A stretch of 64,000 nucleotides of DNA from an uncultured Alphaproteobacteria bacterium (lineage in GTDB: Bacteria > Pseudomonadota > Alphaproteobacteria > Micavibrionales > Micavibrionaceae). A program made the translations under genes and the position numbers. Location of the stretch: the NCBI GenBank assembly GCA_900696495.1, contig CAADGI010000005.1, forward strand, positions 141,972 to 205,971, in the 5' to 3' direction. Positions 8,054 through 15,772 of the stretch are shown one piece after another. The notes under the pieces were generated by a model. The model ran no database searches and was not told the origin of the DNA. It saw nothing but the letters and a program-made list of their open reading frames with translations. How positions within the stretch are numbered: the first letter of the stretch is position 1; the number at the start of each line of letters is the position of its first letter.

Positions 8054-8384
8054 AATCACTTTCCTCCAGCCCGACGGCGCGTCCCGAACCATCGATGCCG
8101 ACGAAAACCTTTCCATCATGCAGGCCGCGACCGAAAACCGCATCGACGGCATCGAAGGCGCGTGCGGCGGCTGCATGGCCTGCGCGACCTGCCACGTCTA
8201 TATTCATCCCGATTGGGCCCAGCGCGTCGCCGCCGAGGACAACGAGCAATCCGAGGAGGAAATCGACATGCTCGACACCGCGTCGGACATCCGCGAAACC
8301 TCGCGCCTCGGCTGCCAGATCAAACTGACGAACGCGCTCGACGGCCTCGTCGTCGCTCTTCCCGGCACCAAAACAGGTTGGTGA
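8046..8384 (+). CDS. Adrenodoxin-type [2Fe-2S] ferredoxin
   Basis: This 112-residue electron carrier has the four cluster ligands in the adrenodoxin/Fdx pattern: C40, C46 and C49 (CGGCMACATCH, C-X5-C-X2-C) and C90 in SRLGCQI. An acidic helix between them (EDNEQSEEEIDMLD) is the usual partner-docking surface. It starts inside the last codons of the cysteine desulfurase gene, so it is likely to supply electrons for cluster assembly, as Fdx does in isc operons. An extra cysteine (C43) between the first two ligands is unusual but not unknown. Confidence 0.92.
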   Translation: MPKITFLQPDGASRTIDADENLSIMQAATENRIDGIEGACGGCMACATCHVYIHPDWAQRVAAEDNEQSEEEIDMLDTASDIRETSRLGCQIKLTNALDGLVVALPGTKTGW

Positions 8385-8396
8385 TTTCTTGCCATG

Positions 8397-8410
8397 CCCG
8401 CGCAGGCGGG
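8397..8410. repeat. Short CCCGC-GCAG-GCGGG palindrome
   Basis: CCCGC, a GCAG loop and GCGGG lie 12 bases after the ferredoxin stop. This core is typical of intergenic GC-rich palindromic repeats in alphaproteobacteria; here it seems a truncated copy. No T-run follows, so it is not a classical terminator. Confidence 0.35.
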
Positions 8411-8480
8411 GACGGGGTAACAAATTCCGTTTTGCAACCTAGATTATAAAAGACATTATTTTTTTAAAAGGAGATTCCCC

Positions 8481-8870
8481 ATGCCCCGTTATGTTGACGG
8501 CTTCGTCATTGCGATCAAAAAATCGAAACTGAGGGCCTATAAAAAAATGGCCGCCGCTGCCGGGAAAATCTGGCTGAAATACGGCGCGCTGGAATATGTG
8601 GAATGCGCAGGCGATGACCTGAATATTAAAATGTGCCTGCCTTTTACTAAACTTGCGAAAACCAAACCCGGCGAAACAGTTGTGTTTTCCTACATTGTTT
8701 ACAAATCCCGCAAGCATCGCGATGCCGTAAACAAAAAAGTCATGGCCGACCCGAAAATACATGAAATGTGTCCCGACCCGAAGGACATGCCGTTTTCGAT
8801 GAACAAGATGGCCTATGGCGGTTTCACCGCGATGGTCGATCTCAGCGCCAAAAAGAAGCCCCGCAGGTAA
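8481..8870 (+). CDS. DUF1428 family protein (YbaA-like)
   Basis: This 129-residue protein matches the DUF1428 family along its length: RYVDGFVIAIKKSKLRAYKK at the start, KYGALEYVEC, VVFSYIVYKSRKHRD and the closing KMAYGGFTAMVD. The family is a dimeric ferredoxin-like (alpha-beta barrel) fold of unknown function in the cytoplasm. AAGGAG lies 8 bases before the ATG. It stands between the ferredoxin and two tiny basic proteins, without clear functional links. Confidence 0.88.
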   Translation: MPRYVDGFVIAIKKSKLRAYKKMAAAAGKIWLKYGALEYVECAGDDLNIKMCLPFTKLAKTKPGETVVFSYIVYKSRKHRDAVNKKVMADPKIHEMCPDPKDMPFSMNKMAYGGFTAMVDLSAKKKPRR

Positions 8871-8952
8871 CGCGCGGTTTCTTGCATTTTTCTGGAACCC
8901 CCGCCTCCCCGTGCCCGTTGGCTTTCTCAAGCGAAACGAAAAGGAGAAAATC

Positions 8953-9102
8953 ATGCGCAGCACAAATTTCCGCAACGGCCAGAACAAAGGCATGAACAGC
9001 GTCAAGGGACGCCGCTTCAAAAAAGCGGGCGGCCAGTCCGGCGGCGCCGGCTATAACGAGCGCGCCGTCGGCCGAGCCCATGAACAGGGCGACAGCGCGT
9101 AA
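8953..9102 (+). CDS. Small basic hypothetical protein, 49 aa
   Basis: AAGGAG at 8941-8946 followed by ATG at 8953 starts a 49-residue protein rich in Gly, Arg, Asn and Lys (NFRNGQNKGMNSVKGRRFKK), with no hydrophobic segment; it should be disordered and may bind nucleic acid. Its TAA shares two bases with the ATG of the next small gene (TAATG), a sign of coupled translation. No family recognised. Confidence 0.55.
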   Translation: MRSTNFRNGQNKGMNSVKGRRFKKAGGQSGGAGYNERAVGRAHEQGDSA

Positions 9103-9278
9103 TGGATAAATTTACAGGGAAAAAACCGCCGCGCCCCGATGTGGGGCCGGCGGGCGACATGCACAAGGGCGACCGCGCACGCCAGCATGCGCCCGAATAC
9201 GTCAAGCAAACGCGCGTGAAGAAAAAAGACAATTCCAAAACGCCCAGGGACAGACTTCCCGGGAACGCCTGGGAATAA
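9102..9278 (+). CDS. Small basic hypothetical protein, 58 aa
   Basis: This reading frame starts at the ATG overlapping the previous stop and ends at TAA 9276-9278. The 58-residue product is rich in Lys, Arg and Pro (KFTGKKPPRPDVGPAGD) with no membrane segment. The TAATG junction with a gene that has a good ribosome site is the main evidence. Function unknown. Confidence 0.45.
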   Translation: MDKFTGKKPPRPDVGPAGDMHKGDRARQHAPEYVKQTRVKKKDNSKTPRDRLPGNAWE

Positions 9279-9429
9279 TCTCCGCTGCGCGCGCAATCGA
9301 TGGCCTCCTTCCGGGTTTAAAAACCGTTTGGGGTTCTTCTTTGTGTTCATAAAAAATATAGGAAATAAGAAGTTTCAAAATTATTTACCGACAAAGACAA
9401 ATAACAAAAAATAATGTTATCTTCTCTGA

Positions 9430-10542
9430 ATGAAAATCTTCTCATTAACTTTCATTCTTTTAGCTTTCATAAGCACTCGTGGGCTTGCTGCGGATAATGC
9501 CAATCTTAATTATGTTTACACTGATGTGGGAACAAAAGCTGGACCGTCAATAATATTAAATGACATACTATGGGTATTTGGCCCTGAAAGATTTATGGCT
9601 TTTAATGAAAAATTATCCGTAGCACGTTTCTCAGGCCCACATAAAATCGACGGTTACGCTCAATATATACGCAAGCTTCCTGATGACACTCTGATAATCG
9701 CAGGCCTGAATTATAAAGGCTTTGATATACTTGGAAAGGACACACGTCAGGGAATTATTTTAAAATGGAATCCTAAAAAACTTTCCGATCCAGTAGAAAA
9801 ATTTATTGAATTGGGCAAAACATCGCATGGCCTCGAAATTAATGCCCATGATCAACCAGTTTTATTATCAAGCAAAGATGGATATACGCTTACAATCTTC
9901 AGCACCTCCTTGAATAAGCTGAATAGTGTACCCTTCGGATCCGGCGGCGCAGCAAGCATGGCTATTACCGACCAAAATAACTATGTCGTCATTGGTTTTG
10001 ATCACAACGAAAATTCTAGCGGTATTGTTCCAACCTACTGGGAGTATTCCTCAGACTTAAAATTAATAACAAAAAAGCAACTCACCAGTGATACACGGCC
10101 TTCAGGCAGCAACTTGGTTGCAATCAATGTTCTTCCCTATAAAGACAGCCTATATTTGATATACGGTTGGGATCGCAGCGGAATAAAAAAAGAAAATCCT
10201 GATGAAGTGACCATTAAAAAAATGCAGAACGGAACGGATATTTGGGAACAAAAAATTCCTTATCATCACAATATGGTTTTTTACGTGTCGAATAATGGAG
10301 CGTTAAACGCGCTATATGGCAAAGTGGACAACATCCATCAATTTATTTTCAATGCCGAAGATGGAAAGAAAACAACAAAAATCTTAAATAGGCCTACCAC
10401 ACCCGTGCAGTGTTTCCCGCCAGAGTGGAAATATGATCTTGTAGAAGTTCTTTCATCTGATAAAAAACCATTGCTGGTAATACGCGGAGACCCTCTAAAT
10501 CACGCTGAAGCTGGCTGCACCACGGTAGCCGAAATAAATTAG
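9430..10542 (+). CDS. Secreted hypothetical protein, 370 aa
   Basis: The product begins with a clear signal peptide (KIFSLTFILLAFISTRGLAA, cleavage about residue 20-21) and continues as a beta-rich secreted domain with repeating short strands, reminiscent of a propeller-type fold, but no blade motif is clean enough to claim. A TTATCT element 7-8 bases before the ATG and the lack of a ribosome site raise the possibility of a leaderless transcript. The gene is visibly more AT-rich than its neighbours and uses codons such as ATA and AAA often, suggesting acquisition by transfer. The small membrane gene that follows 15 bases later shares the operon. Confidence 0.7.
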   Translation: MKIFSLTFILLAFISTRGLAADNANLNYVYTDVGTKAGPSIILNDILWVFGPERFMAFNEKLSVARFSGPHKIDGYAQYIRKLPDDTLIIAGLNYKGFDILGKDTRQGIILKWNPKKLSDPVEKFIELGKTSHGLEINAHDQPVLLSSKDGYTLTIFSTSLNKLNSVPFGSGGAASMAITDQNNYVVIGFDHNENSSGIVPTYWEYSSDLKLITKKQLTSDTRPSGSNLVAINVLPYKDSLYLIYGWDRSGIKKENPDEVTIKKMQNGTDIWEQKIPYHHNMVFYVSNNGALNALYGKVDNIHQFIFNAEDGKKTTKILNRPTTPVQCFPPEWKYDLVEVLSSDKKPLLVIRGDPLNHAEAGCTTVAEIN

Positions 10543-10557
10543 GAGTTAATTGAGACG

Positions 10558-10809
10558 ATGGAAAACAACGTAATTAAAATGGTCGAGCGATTTGGAGAGG
10601 TTTGTTACTGGATGGGGTGTCTTGGAGTCCTGATAGCATTTCCTTTTGGGTACGACGAAGCGCCTCTCGGAAACGACGGCAAAGAGGACCGAGCTCTCAA
10701 TGTCATTGTAGGTCTTTTCTACGCAGTGCCGGTTTGGCTCGCTGGTTTTTGGATGAGATACATCCTGACGGGACGATGGTTGCTCAAGAAACGCGAAGAT
10801 ATTTCTTAA
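10558..10809 (+). CDS. Small membrane protein, 83 aa
   Basis: Two hydrophobic segments are visible, roughly residues 15-32 (CYWMGCLGVLIAFPFGY) and 50-70 (VIVGLFYAVPVWLAGFWM), joined by a short acidic loop and ending in a Lys/Arg-rich tail. It follows the secreted protein by 15 bases with a GGAG site, so the two are probably one operon. No family recognised. Confidence 0.6.
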   Translation: MENNVIKMVERFGEVCYWMGCLGVLIAFPFGYDEAPLGNDGKEDRALNVIVGLFYAVPVWLAGFWMRYILTGRWLLKKREDIS

Positions 10810-11145
10810 ATAAAGTCGGGCACAAAAGTATAATAATAGGAATTAATTCCTGTACTTTCCCGCCGCTTTTTGCTACCCTTTGTCCATGCTTTACCCCCAC
10901 CGAACACACCGCCCCTCTCTTCTCCGTGAACTCCGTGCGCTCCGTGTTTCATTTATTTTGCATTATGACAAACAATTCCAATCAAACTATTCAAAAAAAC
11001 AAAAAAATGACGACCGGACTATTAAACCGCCCCCCCCTCGCAAAAGCGCCGTAGTGAAACCGGATCCCTCCGCGAATTCAAAGGCTTATTTTTCGCCGCC
11101 CCGCCAATTTGCTTTTCGCAGCCGTAAAACCCTATATTCCCCGGC
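10810..11145. other. Intergenic region with TCCGTG microrepeat
   Basis: This 336-base gap separates the AT-rich pair from mnmA. At 10921-10946 it holds three CTCCGTG units (CTCCGTGAA, CTCCGTGCG, CTCCGTGTT) in tandem, a style related to the TTCGTG repeat at 2954-3053. Short open frames through it are not supported by ribosome sites or composition. No promoter was identified with confidence. Confidence 0.4.
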
Positions 11146-12297
11146 ATGACAAAGAACAGCCTCGGCATAGCAAAGGAACCCAAGGATACCCGCGTGGTCG
11201 TCGCCATGTCGGGCGGGGTCGATTCATCCGTCGCCGCCGCGCTGCTGCACGAACAGGGCTACGACGTCGTCGGCGTCACGCTCCAGCTCTACGACCACGG
11301 GGCCGCCACCGCGAAATCGAAAACCTGCTGCGCCGGCCAGGACATCCACGACGCCCGCCGCGTCGCCGATGCGCGTGGCTTTCCGCACTACGTTTTGAAT
11401 TACGAAAGCAATTTCCGCGAGAGCGTGATCGATGACTTCGCCGACTCCTACATCCGCGGCGAAACACCCATCCCCTGCGTGCGCTGCAACCAATCCGTCA
11501 AGTTCCGCGATTTGCTCCGCGTCGCGAACGATCTCGGCGCCGACTGCATGGTGACGGGCCACTATGTGCAGCGCGTGAATGGCGACCGCCGCGCCGAGCT
11601 CCACCGCGCCATCGACGACACGAAAGACCAGAGCTATTTCCTCTTCGCCACCACGCAGGAACAGCTGGATTTCCTGAGGTTTCCGCTGGGCGGCTGGACG
11701 AAAGACATCACGCGCAAACACGCCGAGCGGCTTGGCCTGCTCACTGCCGACAAGCCGGACTCGCAGGATATCTGCTTCGTCCCCGGCGGCGACTATACAA
11801 AAGTGGTCAAGAAAATCCGCCCGGAAGCCGGAAAGCCCGGCGAGATCGTCCATGTCGACGGCCGCGTGCTTGGCACGCATGACGGCATCATCCATTTCAC
11901 CATCGGCCAGCGCAAAGGTCTCGGCATCGGCGGCGGCCACAGCGACGACAACAACCCGTTCTATGTCCTGCGCATCGACCCGGCGAAAAACCAGGTCGTC
12001 GTCGGCCCGAAAGAAGCCCTCGCGAAGGACCTTTTGTATGTGAAAGAATGCAATTGGCTTTCTTCTCCCTCTCCCCGGCGGGGAGAGGGCCGGGGTGAAG
12101 GGGAAGCGGCTACAATAAAATTCCGCTCCTCGATGAAGCCCGTTCCCGCCACTATATTAAGGAACGGCGCCGAGGCCGAAATCCGGCTCGAGAGCCCTCA
12201 GTACGGCATCTCCCCCGGCCAGGCCTGCGTTTTTTACGACGGCAGCCGCGTCCTCGGCGGGGGCTGGATTAGCGGAACCGGCAAGCAGCCTGCGTAG
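11146..12297 (+). CDS. mnmA: tRNA-uridine 2-sulfurtransferase MnmA with in-frame repeat insertion
   Basis: MnmA makes the 2-thio group of U34 in tRNA for Lys, Glu and Gln, using ATP and relayed sulfur. The PP-loop ATP motif is at residues 20-28 (AMSGGVDSS), the catalytic cysteines are C114 (PCVRCN) and C210 (SQDICFVPG), and the central [10 protein letters not shown] is diagnostic. Length is 383 residues. Residues about 306-321 ([16 protein letters not shown]) are encoded by a palindromic GC-rich repeat (12062-12106) inserted in frame between the family segments VKECNWL and the [13 protein letters not shown] strand, in the C-terminal beta-barrel; neighbouring family motifs remain intact, so the enzyme is likely functional. 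The start ATG has only weak ribosome-site support. Confidence 0.93.
   Translation: MTKNSLGIAKEPKDTRVVVAMSGGVDSSVAAALLHEQGYDVVGVTLQLYDHGAATAKSKTCCAGQDIHDARRVADARGFPHYVLNYESNFRESVIDDFADSYIRGETPIPCVRCNQSVKFRDLLRVANDLGADCMVTGHYVQRVNGDRRAELHRAIDDTKDQSYFLFATTQEQLDFLRFPLGGWTKDITRKHAERLGLLTADKPDSQDICFVPGGDYTKVVKKIRPEAGKPGEIVHVDGRVLGTHDGIIHFTIGQRKGLGIGGGHSDDNNPFYVLRIDPAKNQVVVGPKEALAKDLLYVKECNWLSSPSPRRGEGRGEGEAATIKFRSSMKPVPATILRNGAEAEIRLESPQYGISPGQACVFYDGSRVLGGGWISGTGKQPA
12062..12106. repeat. Palindromic GC-rich repeat inside mnmA
   Basis: CCCTCTCCCC (12067-12076), loop GGC and GGGGAGAGGG (12080-12089) form a perfect 10-base-pair hairpin, followed by CCGGGGTGAAGGGG. This matches the widespread intergenic repeat whose copies translate to [13 protein letters not shown]. 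Here it is within a coding sequence, in frame and without a stop. Confidence 0.8.
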
Positions 12298-12356
12298 CTT
12301 TAGCGAAGCAGGCTTGCAAAATCCTTCCGGAAAGGCCATAAAACCCCTCGCACCAT

Positions 12357-12431
12357 GGCGGTGTAGCTCAGTGGTAGAGCAGAGGAATCATAATCCTTGT
12401 GTCCGGGGTTCAAATCCCTGCACCGCCACCA
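12357..12431 (+). tRNA. tRNA-Met (CAT anticodon)
   Basis: The acceptor stem GGCGGTG pairs with CACCGCC, the D arm GCTC-AGTGGTA-GAGC is intact, the anticodon loop ATCATAA gives CAT, the T arm holds GTTCAAATC, and CCA is encoded. Pairing of the first base with the last argues for the elongator type rather than the initiator; a tRNA-Ile2 with lysidine at C34 cannot be excluded. Confidence 0.9.
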
Positions 12432-12545
12432 TCTCCCCTTTTACCCCCACATCATTGTATGCAAAAACGCTGAAAATATTGGCTTTCAGGCGAGTTTCTG
12501 CAACACTTCACGAAGCTTTAAACCTTCCCGAATAAACTCAATTCC

Positions 12546-12755
12546 ATGATCAGATATTACGAACATCGCAATCGCGAGGAAATTCAGGCCATTCTGTTCG
12601 GCGCATTTCTGGTCGCCTTTTTCGTCGGTTGCATCGCGGTTTCTGTCGCCAGCGCAAAACCGCTCATTCTCGGCACAGAACTGAACTCTAATGGAACTGT
12701 CGAATATCTATGTCTTGGAAATGGCTGTGAGAATCTCGCGCCAATGGACTGGTAA
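12546..12755 (+). CDS. Small membrane-anchored or secreted protein, 69 aa
   Basis: The 69-residue product has a charged start (YYEHRNREE) then a hydrophobic stretch at about residues 16-36 (AILFGAFLVAFFVGCIAVSV) and a short polar tail with two cysteines (CLGNGC). It could be a signal anchor or an uncleaved signal. It lies 115 bases after tRNA-Met, with a weak ribosome site. No family recognised. Confidence 0.45.
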   Translation: MIRYYEHRNREEIQAILFGAFLVAFFVGCIAVSVASAKPLILGTELNSNGTVEYLCLGNGCENLAPMDW

Positions 12756-12784
12756 AACCCGTTCAAATCCCCTAAAACGCTTCC

Positions 12785-13036
12785 ATGACACTGAAACCCG
12801 AAATCGCAGGCAATTCGCCTGTTACAGTCGAGCTTGAGAAGGACAAACTCTATTCCTTCTGCACTTGCGGCAAATCCCAGAAACAACCCTTCTGCGACGG
12901 CGCGCACAAAGGCTCCGAATTCCGCTCCCACAAATTCACCCCGACGGAAAGCGGTTCGGCGTCGCTCTGCATGTGCAAACACACCAAAACGCCGCCTTAT
13001 TGCGACGGATCGCACAACGAAGTCTGCGGAAAATAA
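12785..13036 (+). CDS. Double CDGSH-type iron-sulfur protein
   Basis: This 83-residue protein carries two CDGSH (mitoNEET-type) units, each with the C-X-C-X8-C-X3-H ligand set: C26, C28, C37, H41 (CTCGKSQKQPFCDGAH) and C62, C64, C73, H77 (CMCKHTKTPPYCDGSH). Each unit should bind a [2Fe-2S] cluster with one histidine ligand. Single-chain tandem CDGSH proteins are common in bacteria and are proposed to act in redox or cluster transfer. It is convergent with the operon on the other strand; the two stops are adjacent. Confidence 0.93.
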   Translation: MTLKPEIAGNSPVTVELEKDKLYSFCTCGKSQKQPFCDGAHKGSEFRSHKFTPTESGSASLCMCKHTKTPPYCDGSHNEVCGK

Positions 13037-13705
13037 TCAGGGCTGTTTATCGCTGTCCTGCTTCAGCAACTCATCCTGCTGGGCGTAAAGATCCTTAATG
13101 TGCTGCTGCAGGCGCTCCGCTTCGGCCTCATCTTCGGGATTCTTGAAAGTAAAAATATGGGTTTCAGGAACGACCTTGAACGTCTCGCGCTTGTTGTAAT
13201 AAAACCGCATCAAATCTTCATAGGCCGTAAGAATATCGTTCTCGGCGGCGAAATAACCGATATAAACCTGACCTTGCGCCTGCTTCATATCCGCCCATTT
13301 TTTTAAAATTCCCGTCTGCACATTTTCCGGCTGACCTTCCACAAGACCGGCGATTTCAGTTTCGGCATCCTCGAAAATCTTGATCACATTCGCCATGCGC
13401 TTGCGCAGCGAGGGAATAAGCATTTGCACGAGTTGATAGTTTTCCTCAACGTAAACCGGATCGCTCAAATTGCGCGGACCTGTCGCTTCAACCAGAACCT
13501 TGCGCTCCTGTTTATAATCGATCATGCCTGCATGCACATTTTGGAGAAATTTATTGAGAAAATCCTCGAAACTCTGGTTCAGCGCATCACGCGCCGCGCG
13601 TTCTTTCTGCTCGGCGGCATATTGCTTGTAATAAACGCCGCCGCCGATGCCGAGAATAACAACCGCGACAATTGCAGGAACGATAAATTTAAGCGTTTTC
13701 TGCAT
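13037..13705 (-). CDS. Single-pass membrane hypothetical protein, 222 aa
   Basis: An N-terminal anchor (about residues 8-25, FIVPAIVAVVILGIGGGVYY) is followed by a helical, charged domain presumably in the periplasm; the C-terminal 25 residues are Glu/Gln/Lys-rich and probably coiled. No family recognised. Its ATG overlaps the stop of the nucleosidase gene (TGATG), so it is the last gene of a three-gene operon with that gene and the LplT-like transporter. Confidence 0.65.
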   Translation of the reverse strand: MQKTLKFIVPAIVAVVILGIGGGVYYKQYAAEQKERAARDALNQSFEDFLNKFLQNVHAGMIDYKQERKVLVEATGPRNLSDPVYVEENYQLVQMLIPSLRKRMANVIKIFEDAETEIAGLVEGQPENVQTGILKKWADMKQAQGQVYIGYFAAENDILTAYEDLMRFYYNKRETFKVVPETHIFTFKNPEDEAEAERLQQHIKDLYAQQDELLKQDSDKQP

Positions 13706-14262
13706 CAGTAACCGGCCTTCGCGAGCGCTTCTTTCAGCCTTTCCGCCGTATCATGCAGGGCTTCATGCCAATCCTTGTGCGCGTCGTCATTCGCGCCGTC
13801 GGAAACATATTTCAGGCACATAAACGGCATTTTTTCACGCTGGCAGATGAGCGCCAGCGCATAGGCTTCCATATCCACGACGTCGAAATTTTCCGCGCCA
13901 GCCGTCGCATCAAAATTATCGCCGCTGCCGCACACGCCCTCGGGAAATCCTTTCGCATGAACGCCGTGACTGATGACGATCGGGTCATCGGAAAACGGCG
14001 TCTTCCATTTCTCAAAACCCAGCGCGGTGACGTCCATATCGCGCTGAATAAACGATGTGCAGCTAATGATCGATCCACCCGCATGCTTGCGGCTTCCCGC
14101 CGTGCCCATATTGATGACAAGAGCAGGTTTTTCTTTTTTCAGCCGCGACGTCAGCGCATAAGCGGCGTTAACCTTGCCGATGCCGGAATGCAGAACATCG
14201 TAGCCCGAAAAAACATCCTGGCTTTCCTCTTTCATCGCGAAAACGAGTAACGGTTTGCTCAA
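13705..14262 (-). CDS. MTA/SAH nucleosidase-like phosphorylase-superfamily enzyme
   Basis: This 185-residue protein has the purine nucleoside phosphorylase superfamily pattern of 5'-methylthioadenosine/S-adenosylhomocysteine nucleosidases: AMKEES near residue 10, the SGIGKVNAA turn, INMGTAGS, VVDMEAYA (nucleobase and ribose recognition with the key glutamate) and SDGAND with the catalytic aspartate. The family cleaves the glycosidic bond and recycles methionine salvage products. It is shorter than E. coli Pfs (about 230), with a compressed centre, so a related nucleosidase is possible. It overlaps the upstream transporter by 4 bases. Confidence 0.8.
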   Translation of the reverse strand: MSKPLLVFAMKEESQDVFSGYDVLHSGIGKVNAAYALTSRLKKEKPALVINMGTAGSRKHAGGSIISCTSFIQRDMDVTALGFEKWKTPFSDDPIVISHGVHAKGFPEGVCGSGDNFDATAGAENFDVVDMEAYALALICQREKMPFMCLKYVSDGANDDAHKDWHEALHDTAERLKEALAKAGY

Positions 14263-15584
14263 TTCTGCCTCCTGAAAATTTTCCTGAATGCGCTCGCCGG
14301 GGCGAGAGGGCTAAGATAATACGCCATGCCCGCGCTTCCGGCCGCCAGCAGCAGGAACAGATGTTCTATATCAAATCCGGCCGACAGCATAAAGATGGCA
14401 ATAATGGATGAACCAAGAATAAAGGAGGCATCCAGTAAGGACCCGGCGGCAATCACGCGCGCGCGTGAGTCTGGCGCGGCGCGGTGCTGGACGATAGCCT
14501 TGAGCGGAACCACGTAAAGCCCGCCCGCCAGTGAAATCATCAGCAGGTCGATGACAATCCGCCACCCCGCCGTGTGCGAAAGGAATGAGGGCAACGTTAT
14601 AAGATAATCGCCCATGAGCGGGCTGGCGGCATGGTAAAGGCCGCTTGCGAAATAAAGGTCGCAAGCAAAAAACGCGATGACCAGCGCGGCAAAGGGCACA
14701 TAGGTGGCTTCGATTTTGGAATTCAGCAACTTGTTATTGATCAGGCCTCCGAGACCGATACCGACTGAAAAAACCACCATGAAAAAAGTCAGCACCACAT
14801 TATCAACGCCTAGAACCTGTTTCGTGTAATTGGGAAGCTGCGAGAGTATCATCGCGCCGACGAAGAAAAACCACGACGCGCCGATCATGGCGGTGAAAAC
14901 ATGATTGGGCAGCTTACGCGCAAAAACGAAAATACGCCGCGCTTCCTGTAGCGTGTTGAAGGTAAATTTCAGATCCGGCGACGGCGGGGGCGCGGACGGA
15001 ATGTAAAAACTGGAAACCAGTCCCACAACGGCCCCGATCAACAAAAGCACGCACACCGCGGTGATCCCGGCGCCTTCAAACGCCAGCAATCCGCCGAGAA
15101 TATTGCCAAGAAGAATGGCAAGATACGTCCCCGTATTCACCAGCGCGTTGCCCGCGATCAGTTCGGAATCCGGCAGATGCTGCGGCAGGATCGCGAATTT
15201 GCACGGGCTGAAAAAAGCGGAATGCGTGCCGAACGCGAACAGCACCGCAAGCAGCAACGGCACCGACTGGAACCAGATGCCGGCGGCCGCGGCCAGAACG
15301 ATCAGGATTTCAATTATCTTGATCGTCTGCATCACGCGGTTTTTGAAAAATTTGTCAGCGACCTGCCCGGCCAGCGGCGCGAATAAAATAAACGGAAGAA
15401 TGAACAAGGCCGCCGCCAGGCTGACGACGATCTCGGGCCGCCAGCCACCGATAGCCCACACGGCATAGGCCACCAGGACACTCAGCGCGGTTTTATAAAG
15501 ATTGTCGTTGAACGCCCCCAGGAACTGGGTGACGAACATCGGCAGGAACCGCCTGTGTTTCAGCAATAGGAACTGGTTGTCCAT
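14259..15584 (-). CDS. MFS transporter, LplT-like (lysophospholipid transporter)
   Basis: This 441-residue membrane protein has about 12 hydrophobic segments. The N-terminal FLGAFNDNLYKTALSVLV and the following LFILPFILFAPLAGQVADK are characteristic of the LplT / Aas N-terminal MFS branch that flips lysophospholipids across the inner membrane. FGTHSAFFSPCKFAILPQHL is another hallmark of the branch. In many relatives this domain is followed by acyltransferase and acyl-ligase domains, absent here. It heads the operon with the nucleosidase gene and the membrane protein at 13037-13705. Confidence 0.85.
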   Translation of the reverse strand: MDNQFLLLKHRRFLPMFVTQFLGAFNDNLYKTALSVLVAYAVWAIGGWRPEIVVSLAAALFILPFILFAPLAGQVADKFFKNRVMQTIKIIEILIVLAAAAGIWFQSVPLLLAVLFAFGTHSAFFSPCKFAILPQHLPDSELIAGNALVNTGTYLAILLGNILGGLLAFEGAGITAVCVLLLIGAVVGLVSSFYIPSAPPPSPDLKFTFNTLQEARRIFVFARKLPNHVFTAMIGASWFFFVGAMILSQLPNYTKQVLGVDNVVLTFFMVVFSVGIGLGGLINNKLLNSKIEATYVPFAALVIAFFACDLYFASGLYHAASPLMGDYLITLPSFLSHTAGWRIVIDLLMISLAGGLYVVPLKAIVQHRAAPDSRARVIAAGSLLDASFILGSSIIAIFMLSAGFDIEHLFLLLAAGSAGMAYYLSPLAPASAFRKIFRRQN

Positions 15585-15772
15585 GGAAGGGCTTTGGCCT
15601 GTTTTATCAGCTTTTAATAACTAGCACCCTGCCCGGCGAAATTAAAACCCTATCGCGATTATTATGGAAGATTAGGAGAGGCATCCTAACTTTTTATGTT
15701 GAGAAATCATGGCAACCCTGTACTTTGCGTGTCTGCGCCATATATTCAGGAGCCGGGGGCTCGAGGGATCAG

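Noticed and set aside
10602..11149. Forward frames of 150 and 89 codons across the small membrane gene and the following gap
   Set aside because: No ribosome site, no homology, and they run through the TCCGTG microrepeat and biased sequence.
12314..12535. 73-codon frame spanning tRNA-Met
   Set aside because: It reads through the tRNA gene; the tRNA explains the conservation.
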